From positions 67,162-131,161 of the forward strand of contig CAJUOP010000002.1 of the NCBI GenBank assembly GCA_910588465.1: DNA of 64,000 bases, written 5' to 3'. Below the pieces are notes generated by a model. The model made no database searches and was not told the DNA's origin. It saw only the letters and a program-made list of their open reading frames with translations. The position numbers and the translations under genes were made by a program. Each line of letters opens with the position of its first letter. Within the stretch, counting starts at the first letter, position 1. Positions 1 through 7,430 of this stretch are shown one piece after another. Source of the stretch: an uncultured Christensenellaceae bacterium (lineage in GTDB: Bacteria > Bacillota > Clostridia > Christensenellales > Borkfalkiaceae).

Positions 1-1132
1 TCAGTAAATCGAATTCTTTCTTGTCGCCGTTGGAAAAATACTGCTCTATCCCGCCGTTTTCTATTTCCGCTTGTAGCCAGCCCACCGAATAAAGAATCCC
101 TTCGACCTCGGCAATTTGTTCGTTCCCCAAAAAATCGTACAGCTCGGCGCCCGCGGTCTTAGCCTTTTGCTCTATTTTATTGAGCGCCCAATTATAACCG
201 CTCTGCAACAACTCCTCCGCCGTGCCTTCTAATTCTTCTTCGCTTAAATTCTTTGCAACGTATTCATCGATTCCGTTTTTATCGATATAATCTTCAAAAT
301 CAATTTCGCTTCTTTTTACCGTTTGCAATTTTTTCTGATACCTGCGCAACGGCTTCCACGGCTGTTCGTTTCCGTCCAAGTCGATTGCCGTAAACTCCGT
401 TCCGTCGCCGTAATACATATATCCGTCAAAGATATCCTCTTTATCATGGAAAACCATCAGTCCTCTTTCTTCGTCGAAATCCATGGTTTTTCCAGCCAAG
501 TGTTTGGTATCTAATTGCACTTTTTTCACCGAAAGATTGGAATCCACCACATACAGATCGAAACCTATCGTACATGCTTTGCCTTCGCTTAATAAACTAT
601 GCGATACATAAAATGCATACGTATCTTTATAATCAAAACATTCGTCTGTATTAACTCCGTCTGGCACAATTTCTGTATATTTTTTATTCGTGATATCATA
701 AGCGAATATGCCATGCTTGGAAGCACGCCATTCCGTTGTATAAACATGGTCATACCAAACATTAAAAATTAAAGAATTTGTTTTTTTACAATAGAAAGCA
801 CAATTTACTTCACATGTTTTCCCTTCCCCATATTTTTTAGGGATCCGAAGTGAAACTCTGTAAATAATCTCCTTCTTCTGAATGCTGTAAATTATAACCG
901 ATGAAGATGACGTTTTTACAAAAACACATAAATCGTCGTCTACAAATTGCGCAGTTTCCATATAACGCAATTTCGGTTCCTTAAACAGCAAATTAAAATC
1001 CTTATCACAAAAATGCGCACCGCCGTCACCAAGTAATACATGCTGCTTCAAATACGGATTGTAAAACCAGAACCCAAAAGGAAATTTTTTCTTTAAAATT
1101 TTCTCTACATTCCATACACTTAAATTTCGCAT
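1..1132 (-). CDS. Hypothetical protein with DMP19/DUF4375-like tail; 3' end off the window
   Basis: The frame stays open from an ATG at 1132 to the window edge (377 codons read, stop not seen). About 290 N-terminal residues are rich in aromatic and beta-strand-like stretches without a motif I recognise. The last ~80 residues are helical and contain EIENGGIEQYFSNG, which resembles the signature of the DMP19/DUF4375 family (DNA-mimic-like proteins; general family knowledge). The start has an AAAGGAC/AAGAAAG purine run upstream. It lies 32 bp downstream of the AHH-nuclease-like frame on the same strand, the usual toxin-then-immunity order, so an immunity role is possible but is inference. Codon use is AT-rich compared with the metabolic genes downstream, suggesting acquisition. 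Confidence 0.6.
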   Translation of the reverse strand, partial: MRNLSVWNVEKILKKKFPFGFWFYNPYLKQHVLLGDGGAHFCDKDFNLLFKEPKLRYMETAQFVDDDLCVFVKTSSSSVIIYSIQKKEIIYRVSLRIPKKYGEGKTCEVNCAFYCKKTNSLIFNVWYDHVYTTEWRASKHGIFAYDITNKKYTEIVPDGVNTDECFDYKDTYAFYVSHSLLSEGKACTIGFDLYVVDSNLSVKKVQLDTKHLAGKTMDFDEERGLMVFHDKEDIFDGYMYYGDGTEFTAIDLDGNEQPWKPLRRYQKKLQTVKRSEIDFEDYIDKNGIDEYVAKNLSEEELEGTAEELLQSGYNWALNKIEQKAKTAGAELYDFLGNEQIAEVEGILYSVGWLQAEIENGGIEQYFSNGDKKEFDLL

Positions 1133-1164
1133 ATTCAATCTTTCTTGTCCTTTATTTTAATTCT

Positions 1165-1584
1165 TTAAATTATGTATGTCTGATTGAGCAACGCCATCCT
1201 TATTGCATTTAACATGATTGTAACCTCCGTCTTTAAATTTGATTGCGCCACAGGATCATCAAATTCTTTGAAATAGTTACCAATAGCATCTACTACTTCT
1301 TTAATTTTTTTTCTTATAGATGCCGGTTTAGAGGTGGCATCTTCGATAATATCGCGCAATTTTTCAATATAACTGTCCATATTAGTATTCTTTAATGCTC
1401 TTTTGCAGGCACCTAACATATCCATTAGCACGCGGGCGTGATACCTGTTGGTATGCAGGTGTCTATGCTGATCATAGTTTAAAGTTACCAAATTGATCGG
1501 ATCGTTTATTTTAATGTCAGCCGCTTTTAAAATACCTCGGGATAGTTGAGCGAGCGCCACATGTTGCGCAACAATATAATGCAC
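1165..1584 (-). CDS. AHH-type nuclease toxin domain, likely detached C-terminus
   Basis: This is a 139-residue frame beginning at a GTG. It reads HYIVAQ near its start, then INDPINLVTLN and the histidine-rich H40-x-H42-x-H44-x3-Y48 segment. That pattern matches the AHH superfamily of HNH-like nuclease domains found as C-terminal tips of RHS/polymorphic toxins (family knowledge). The frame stays open upstream to a stop at 1648-1650, and the domain starts almost at residue 1, so it lacks the delivery part of a toxin. There is no convincing ribosome site before the GTG. It is either an orphan toxin tip used as a recombination cassette or a decayed gene. The next gene downstream may be its immunity partner. 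Confidence 0.5.
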   Translation of the reverse strand: MHYIVAQHVALAQLSRGILKAADIKINDPINLVTLNYDQHRHLHTNRYHARVLMDMLGACKRALKNTNMDSYIEKLRDIIEDATSKPASIRKKIKEVVDAIGNYFKEFDDPVAQSNLKTEVTIMLNAIRMALLNQTYII

Positions 1585-1740
1585 TTCTGGTTTATGTTCT
1601 TTTCGTCGGTGAGAGCTTCGTCTTTGGCTTTGGTATCGCTCTTCACCTCACAGAAAACTGCAGACCGCGCCAACGTCCCCGCCGTGACGCCAAGCGCACC
1701 GACCTTTGGCGCCCAACGTGTAAGCGCGTCGTATCCCCTT
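1585..1740 (-). pseudogene. Frameshifted remnant upstream of the AHH domain
   Basis: In a different frame from the AHH segment, about 50 codons (1584-1733) encode a glycine/alanine stretch (RWAPKVGALGVTAGTLA) followed by EVKSDTKAKDEALTDEKN, which resembles the linker before RHS toxin tips. It runs directly into the start of the AHH domain but one frame off, which suggests a frameshift that broke a longer protein. A third frame (1643-1846) carries a further open piece without recognisable content. This is inference from frame continuity only. Confidence 0.3.
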
Positions 1741-1911
1741 TTTGTTTGCCCGAGAAATCTTCGGGCTGCTTTTGCTTAAATTCGATGAAACGACAAAAAC
1801 CTTTTATATTCATTTCCACAAAATGGAAATTTTTCTTTCGGCACAATTATAACACTTGAAATTCCGCATTTCAAGCATGATTTGAAAAAAATTTTAATTT
1901 TCAATGCAACA

Positions 1912-1946
1912 AAAAAGCGTTCGGTCTGTTTGACCGAACGCTTTTT
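1912..1946 (-). terminator. Intrinsic terminator after the GH3 gene
   Basis: A perfect 15-bp stem (1912-1926 with 1932-1946) has a five-base loop. A run of six T follows on the minus strand, and the hairpin lies 15 bases beyond the stop of the GH3 gene. The opposite strand also ends in T5, so it may work in both directions. Confidence 0.9.
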
Positions 1947-1961
1947 AACTGTAATATTTTT

Positions 1962-3962
1962 TTACAATACTGAAATTTCGCCGTTGCAAATTTTAATTTT
2001 TGCGGAAAGTCTTTCGTCTGCAACGGAAGCCGCCGCGATAATTTCGTACACGCCGTCCTCCACCTCCCAGCAATCGTTTCCGACCGACCAATATTCGAAC
2101 GCACGCTTGTCGAGTACGACCTTCACTTTCTCCGTTTTGCCCGCCTTTACAAGCGATTTTGCAAACCCTTTTAATTCTTTATAAGGGCGGTAAACGTAAG
2201 AGCTCATCGCGCGCACGTATACTTGCGAAATTTCCTTGCCGTCCGTTCCGCTCGTATTCTCGATTTCGAAATTCACTTCGATTCCGTCGCCGCACTTCTT
2301 TAAAACAAGATTTTTATATTCGAATTCCGAATAACTCAGTCCGTGCCCGAAGGGAAACAGCACGTCGACGCAATAGGTATCGTAATAGCGGTAGCCGACG
2401 TCGAGCCCCTCCTCGTAGCGCGTTACCATGCCGTCCGTATAACCGCTTGCCGCGGGCGTATCCTCGAAACAGAGCGGGAAAGTTTCCGAAAGCTTGCCGC
2501 TCGGGTTCGCCTTGCCCGTAAGCACGTTTGCAACCGCCGCCGCGCCCCTTTCTCCGCAGAAGCCCGCATACACCACCGCCGCGACCTCTTCGATCCACGC
2601 GCTCATGTCGATCGGCGCGCCCGCGAATAGCACCACCACCGTGTTGGGGTTTGCCGCCGCCGTATCTAAAATCGCGCGTTCCTGCACGTCGCTCAGCTTC
2701 ATGTGCTTGCGGTCGTTGGCTTCCGTTTCGATATTCACGCCCGTGCCCGCGAACACGAGATTGATATCGCTTACCGCCGCGTTTTCAATCGCCTTGCGCA
2801 GATCCATAAACGAGTTATCGACCGCCGTATCGCCGAACGCGACCTCGTATTCCACTTGAAATCCCGCTTTGCGCAGCTCTTCGGGAATATCGAAATCCTT
2901 CGTCAGCCGCACCACCTTCCCCGAGCCGCCACCCGCCAACAGGTGCGAGTTGTCTCTCCCGTCGGCGTACAGCGCGCCGTACAGTCCGCACGCGGAGAGC
3001 GTCTGTCCCTTTTGGAGCGGTAACACGCCCTCGTTCTTTAACAGCACGATGCCCTCTTCCGCCGCTTCCTGCGCGAGCTTTATGCGCTCCGCTTGCGTGC
3101 GCTTTCTCTTTTTGCCCTGTTGCAGCTTTTTGCACCGTTCGATCATATCGAGCACGCGCTGCGCGCACTCGTCGATTTCCGCTTCCGAAATTTTCCCCGC
3201 CCGAACGTCTTCGACCAGTCTTTCGAAATTTTTCTTTGAGAAGGGCATTTCGAGGTCTAACCCCGCCTTCGCCGCCTTCACGCGATCGTATACCGCGTCC
3301 CAATCTGATATAACGGCGCCGTCGAAGCCGTATTCGTTCCGCAGAATCGAAAAGCCTTTCTTATTCTCCGAGCCCTGCACGCCGTTAATTTTGTTGTACG
3401 AACACATAACGGAAACGGGCTTTGCCTCGCACGCGATCTCGAACGGCTTGTAATAGATTTCGCGCAAGGTGCGCTCGTCAACCTCGCTCGACTGCAATTT
3501 GCGGTTGTATTCGAGATTGTTGCAACAGAAATGCTTTAAGCAGGTCCCCGCGCCCTCCGCCTGCATGGCGGCGATGTACTCGCGCGCGATGACGCCCGCC
3601 AAATAGGGATCCTCCGAATAATATTCGAAGTTCCGTCCGCATAAGGGATTGCGTTTTATGTTCACGCCGGGACCGAGCAGGATATCCGCGCCGTATTCGA
3701 GGCAGTCGTCCGCCACGCATTCCGCGTACGCGCGCACCGTTTGTAAATTCCAAGTGTTCGCCAGCATCTGCGAGGAGGGATAGGAAACCGAGGGCTTATC
3801 GCCGCCGCCCCATTCCTCGGCATTTGCGGGCATTCTGACGCCCATGCTCGCATCCGTCACTTTTAAAAACGGGATTTTTCCGTTTAAATCGTTCGTGTGC
3901 CAGCAGTCCTTTCCGCAGATCAAACGCAACTTTTCCTCGATACTCAATTCGCTTACTTTCAT
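1962..3962 (-). CDS. Glycoside hydrolase family 3 beta-glycosidase
   Basis: The 666-residue enzyme has GH3 architecture: a TIM-barrel first half with KHFCCNN (~141-147) and the nucleophile motif VISDWDAV, aspartate ~220. A second alpha/beta sandwich domain follows, then a C-terminal fibronectin-III-like domain from about residue 550. GH3 enzymes release terminal beta-linked sugars by a retaining mechanism; the exact substrate cannot be read. No signal peptide is present, so it should act on imported oligosaccharides in the cytoplasm. The start is the ATG at 3962, with AAAGGAG seven bases upstream; a longer frame beginning seven codons earlier has no such site. It stands alone between its own promoter and terminator. 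Confidence 0.93.
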   Translation of the reverse strand: MKVSELSIEEKLRLICGKDCWHTNDLNGKIPFLKVTDASMGVRMPANAEEWGGGDKPSVSYPSSQMLANTWNLQTVRAYAECVADDCLEYGADILLGPGVNIKRNPLCGRNFEYYSEDPYLAGVIAREYIAAMQAEGAGTCLKHFCCNNLEYNRKLQSSEVDERTLREIYYKPFEIACEAKPVSVMCSYNKINGVQGSENKKGFSILRNEYGFDGAVISDWDAVYDRVKAAKAGLDLEMPFSKKNFERLVEDVRAGKISEAEIDECAQRVLDMIERCKKLQQGKKRKRTQAERIKLAQEAAEEGIVLLKNEGVLPLQKGQTLSACGLYGALYADGRDNSHLLAGGGSGKVVRLTKDFDIPEELRKAGFQVEYEVAFGDTAVDNSFMDLRKAIENAAVSDINLVFAGTGVNIETEANDRKHMKLSDVQERAILDTAAANPNTVVVLFAGAPIDMSAWIEEVAAVVYAGFCGERGAAAVANVLTGKANPSGKLSETFPLCFEDTPAASGYTDGMVTRYEEGLDVGYRYYDTYCVDVLFPFGHGLSYSEFEYKNLVLKKCGDGIEVNFEIENTSGTDGKEISQVYVRAMSSYVYRPYKELKGFAKSLVKAGKTEKVKVVLDKRAFEYWSVGNDCWEVEDGVYEIIAAASVADERLSAKIKICNGEISVL

Positions 3963-4012
3963 TGTTTCTCCTTTCATTTTCACGTTTTTTACTTTTACGG
4001 AAAATTAAATCT

Positions 4013-4041
4013 ATTATAACGGATAAACAAAAAAATAACAA
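4013..4041 (-). promoter_or_regulatory. Sigma-A-type promoter of the GH3 gene
   Basis: The -35 TTGTTA (4036-4041) and -10 TATAAT (4013-4018) are separated by 17 bases. The -10 lies about 50 bases before the GH3 start codon. The 3984-4130 interval around it contains no gene. Confidence 0.75.
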
Positions 4042-4137
4042 TAGAAAATGCGGAAATAGTTGGTATAATTTTTATTAATTTTTACGCTTCTTTCACCCCG
4101 AGAGATTCCTTCGACTTCGCCTTTGAATGGCGGAAGT

Positions 4138-4167
4138 AAAAAAGCGCGGCATACGCCGCGCTTTTTT
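4138..4167 (-). terminator. Intrinsic terminator of the ten-gene glycan operon
   Basis: GCGCGGC pairs with GCCGCGC around a four-base loop, flanked by A6 and T6. It begins nine bases after the stop of the X2-repeat lipoprotein gene. Confidence 0.9.
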
Positions 4168-4176
4168 GCAAAACTT

Positions 4177-6618
4177 TTAAACTTCCGATAAGACGATATC
4201 GTCTACAAGGAACGTTGCCGCCGTCCACGTTTCTATTTCGAGAATCGAAGAAGCGGTTGTCACCTTAAAATCAATCGAAATCGACCACACGTCGCCTTCG
4301 TTGGTACAAGCGGAAGATATTGCGCCGCCTTCCTCTTTAATTCGCATATTTCCGTTTTCATAATAAACAAATGCTATATCGCCCGTTCCTACACCTTTGA
4401 AAACGATCCATAATTCTGCAAAGCCGTTGTTATTTTCCGTAAAGTTTTCCATTTTTAACTTCATGGAAATTCTGTGATTTCCAGCCGAAAAATTGACGGG
4501 AGCAAAGCTTGACCCGATCGCCAAAAATCCTGCCGTCTTACTATCGGTAGTAAATCTTCCGCTGTTTCCGTTAATACCGCCCTCGGTAACAAGCTCGTCC
4601 GTCATGTTTACATAGGAAAAGCCGGCAGTCTTCCCGAAGTCGTCGAAATTCACCTGCAATAAACGCTTGGAGGTAAGTTCTCGGGTAAGTTCACCCCCCC
4701 CGAGGAATTTCAGCTTTAACGTGCCCGTTGAGGAGATACGCTCCAACAGGCTCGCCTTTAAGGTGAGCGTTTCGCCAGAGAGCGCATACTCGGTCTGTTT
4801 TGCCGTGTAACCGTCCAGCTCGACCCCCGCAAGCGTATTGCCCGCCGCGCGCAGCGTAAACGTCATGTCGTTGCCGTCGTTTAAATAACGGAAGCTCTCC
4901 GCCTCTAACGTCGCTTCGGTCGACGGCACGGAGATCGTCCCCGAAACCGCGCACTTGTTGGTGTATACCGTATAACTCACCTTCTCCGCTTTTTCCAGTG
5001 TCTTTAACCAGCTTCCCAGAAACGTAACCGAATTCCCGTTTACCGCGACCTTGACGTTATCCGCCCAACTTTCGCCCAGCTTTACCCCGAACACCGTAAC
5101 GCCATCGCCGAAAGCAAGCGTCTTATCCGTTTCCGCTCCGAAAGGCGTTACAAAATCCTTATCCGCGGGGACGGCAAGCACGCCCGATTTTTCGGACGGT
5201 AAAATTTTAATATTGTCGAGATAGCATTTCGTCACGTTCCAATAGGGAATTTCGAGCCAGGAATAGCTTTCCGACCAGTCGAAGCGGACGAGATAGCGGT
5301 ACCAGCCGTTCCCGATATCCACCAATTCCATGCTCTTGCCTGCGCCGTCTTTTACGAACGTAATGCCCGACTTCGACGCTTTCAGGTGTCCGATATCGGC
5401 GCTGCCACCCGCCGTCGTCTTAAACAACAGAATCAGAAACGCCGTGGCGTCGGTCGGCTTTGCTTCGTCGGGCACCTTGATGTCCATCGAAAGCTCGTAA
5501 GTGATACCCGCTTCGAAGGCGTAATTCAAATTGCCGTCTCCCGATTTAAACAGCGTGCTCTTCGAGCCTGCCGTAATTTCCACCGTTCCGTAGGTGCCGT
5601 GCTCCTCGTCCGTTTTGGTGCCGAGCGCAAGATAATCCGCGCTTCCCGCGGGAGAGCCGAACGCCTCGAAATCGACGAAAAACAGCTCGCTCTCTTTCAA
5701 TCCGACGACAGCATACACCTTCGCGCGCTCCTGACCCGCCGTAACCTCCACGCAGTAGATATCCGCGGATAATTCGTCCAGATATTCCGCGCGCAGCGTA
5801 AGCTTATCGTCTGCAACCGAGTATGCGGCGGTTGCCAAAGGCGCGCCGCCCAGCGTTATGACAAGCTCTTTTCCCGCCGTGCCGTAAAGGGGGATCTGCA
5901 AATCCTGCGCCGCAACGGCGGTGTAGCCGTCCGCCTCGAACGAGAGCTTGTCGCGCGTCAACGTAATTTCGAACGTGCAGCTTCCGCCGTCCGTAACGAG
6001 CGTAAACTCGTACGTGCCCGCACCCAGCGACACAAGATATTCTCTGCGAAACGTAATGCCCGAAGGCGTGGTGGAATAACCGCTGCCGTCCACATCCTTT
6101 CCGTCCAGCTTCAGGCTGCCGAAAAATCCGCGGTTATAGTCCACCGCAAAGGTGATATCGTCCGTAAGGTCGGCGATCTCATACGTATCCTCCTCTACCG
6201 TGACGGTCGGTTCCCCCGCGGGAGGCGCGGGAACGCGCACGGTAAACGCCACCGAGCCGATATCCGATTGCAGGTTATAAAGATAGCTTCCCTGCGAGAG
6301 CCCGGCAAGATAATCATTTTTCAGCGTAAGCACGTCGCCCGAAACGGTATAGCTTTCCGCGGCGACCTCGTTTAATCCGCGTTTCAGCTTTATCTCTTCC
6401 GCTTTCGCCTTGTTTAGATTTGTTACCGTGACCGTCACGTCCGCGTTCGCGTAATCGTACGTGGTGAGAGTAAGCGACAGCTCTGGCGCGGTCGGCTCGG
6501 TGATCGGCGGTTTATCGGGCGGATTATCGGGCGGGGTGTCGGGATCGTTGCACGCGCAAAGCGCAAACGACAGGGCAAAGCACGTAAACAGCGTTGCCAG
6601 CAATGTTCTTTTTTTCAT
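4177..6618 (-). CDS. Surface lipoprotein with X2-like repeats and jelly-roll domains
   Basis: The 813-residue lipoprotein has a signal peptide ending in lipobox LCAC (Cys ~23), then a Pro-rich linker. About five repeats follow of the form YxxxGxxLTLxxxYLxxL (for example YTVSGDVLTLKNDYLAGL), which resembles the X2 immunoglobulin-like modules of clostridial glycanases (family knowledge). Two longer segments, each opening with VDFEAFG or VNFDDFG and ending with LDNIKIL or VDDIVL, look like carbohydrate-binding jelly rolls. No catalytic motif was recognised. The start at 6618 is chosen because AAGGAGG precedes it and the signal peptide begins there; a longer frame would hide the signal. It is the last gene of the operon and probably holds or captures glycans at the cell surface. 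Confidence 0.8.
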   Translation of the reverse strand: MKKRTLLATLFTCFALSFALCACNDPDTPPDNPPDKPPITEPTAPELSLTLTTYDYANADVTVTVTNLNKAKAEEIKLKRGLNEVAAESYTVSGDVLTLKNDYLAGLSQGSYLYNLQSDIGSVAFTVRVPAPPAGEPTVTVEEDTYEIADLTDDITFAVDYNRGFFGSLKLDGKDVDGSGYSTTPSGITFRREYLVSLGAGTYEFTLVTDGGSCTFEITLTRDKLSFEADGYTAVAAQDLQIPLYGTAGKELVITLGGAPLATAAYSVADDKLTLRAEYLDELSADIYCVEVTAGQERAKVYAVVGLKESELFFVDFEAFGSPAGSADYLALGTKTDEEHGTYGTVEITAGSKSTLFKSGDGNLNYAFEAGITYELSMDIKVPDEAKPTDATAFLILLFKTTAGGSADIGHLKASKSGITFVKDGAGKSMELVDIGNGWYRYLVRFDWSESYSWLEIPYWNVTKCYLDNIKILPSEKSGVLAVPADKDFVTPFGAETDKTLAFGDGVTVFGVKLGESWADNVKVAVNGNSVTFLGSWLKTLEKAEKVSYTVYTNKCAVSGTISVPSTEATLEAESFRYLNDGNDMTFTLRAAGNTLAGVELDGYTAKQTEYALSGETLTLKASLLERISSTGTLKLKFLGGGELTRELTSKRLLQVNFDDFGKTAGFSYVNMTDELVTEGGINGNSGRFTTDSKTAGFLAIGSSFAPVNFSAGNHRISMKLKMENFTENNNGFAELWIVFKGVGTGDIAFVYYENGNMRIKEEGGAISSACTNEGDVWSISIDFKVTTASSILEIETWTAATFLVDDIVLSEV

Positions 6619-6628
6619 AATTTCCTCC

Positions 6629-7417
6629 TTACCCTTGTTTGATATAATTTTCGAGCGGAATTCCTTCGCTCGCATCAGGGTTTCTGTTCGGCTCGTTCGC
6701 AACCTCTCCGCCCGCGTTCAGCGCGCGTATCCTGAAGTTTTTAAAACGGCAGTCGTTATTGACCGATTGCAGGGAAACGTATCCTTTGAGATAGTCGGTC
6801 GTATTCACGGAAAAGTTCGCCGTAAGCACGCCGTCCACCCATACGGCAACCGTTTTCCCCTCGGCGCGGATACGCATATTGTGCCAGTCGAGGTGCTTAT
6901 ATGCGGTGTGGTCGGGAATATATTGTTCGCTGATCCCGCCGTTAATGGGTCCCCAGATGGTAATTTTTCCGTTATCCTGCATAAAAACGCCCGCGCCGCC
7001 GTTCACCGAGTCGTAACGCTTGCCGGGGATTTGCTGGCGGATACCCACCACGGGCCAGCAGACGGTCTTTGCGCCCATCTTATAATCGACGGAAAGCTCG
7101 AAATCGTCGTAGGTGTTCTTGGTATAGGTAAGTATCGCCGTGTTTACGGTGGTTTGCGCGGTGTCTACGTTGTTGGTGCGCAGAACGGAACCGTTATCCA
7201 CGCGCCAGCTGTAAGAAAAGTCGTCGTCGCGGCGGGTGGACTGCGCGCTGCAAAAGTGCGCGGCGAACTTTTCGCGGATCTCCTCCTCGTTATCGAGGGA
7301 AATCACGTCGTCCCACTCCGCCTGCGCCGCCGCCCTTGTTTCCGTCGGCGCGAACGCGAGCGAAGCGGCGGCGGGCAGGATGGCCGCAGTCAGCATAAAA
7401 GCAAGTAATTTTTTCAT
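6629..7417 (-). CDS. Secreted DUF1080/LamG-like protein
   Basis: The 262-residue protein has a cleavable signal peptide (hydrophobic residues 4-22). The mature part reads as a concanavalin-like beta sandwich, with FELSVDYKMG, WHNMRIRAEGKTVAVWVDGVL and GYVSLQSVNNDCRFKNFRIR. This is the pattern of DUF1080, the 3-keto-disaccharide hydrolase family, often found beside sugar oxidoreductases. The operon also contains a Gfo/Idh/MocA protein, which fits a keto-sugar route, but that link is inference. A purely carbohydrate-binding role is the alternative. AAAGGAG lies ten bases before the start; the gene sits 13 bases after the upstream gene and 10 bases before the lipoprotein gene. Confidence 0.75.
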   Translation of the reverse strand: MKKLLAFMLTAAILPAAASLAFAPTETRAAAQAEWDDVISLDNEEEIREKFAAHFCSAQSTRRDDDFSYSWRVDNGSVLRTNNVDTAQTTVNTAILTYTKNTYDDFELSVDYKMGAKTVCWPVVGIRQQIPGKRYDSVNGGAGVFMQDNGKITIWGPINGGISEQYIPDHTAYKHLDWHNMRIRAEGKTVAVWVDGVLTANFSVNTTDYLKGYVSLQSVNNDCRFKNFRIRALNAGGEVANEPNRNPDASEGIPLENYIKQG

Positions 7418-7430
7418 GAGGGCTTCTCCT

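Noticed and set aside
1546..1779. Plus-strand frame of 77 codons over the toxin remnant
   Set aside because: No ribosome site and no protein-like features; it overlaps the more convincing minus-strand AHH-like frame.
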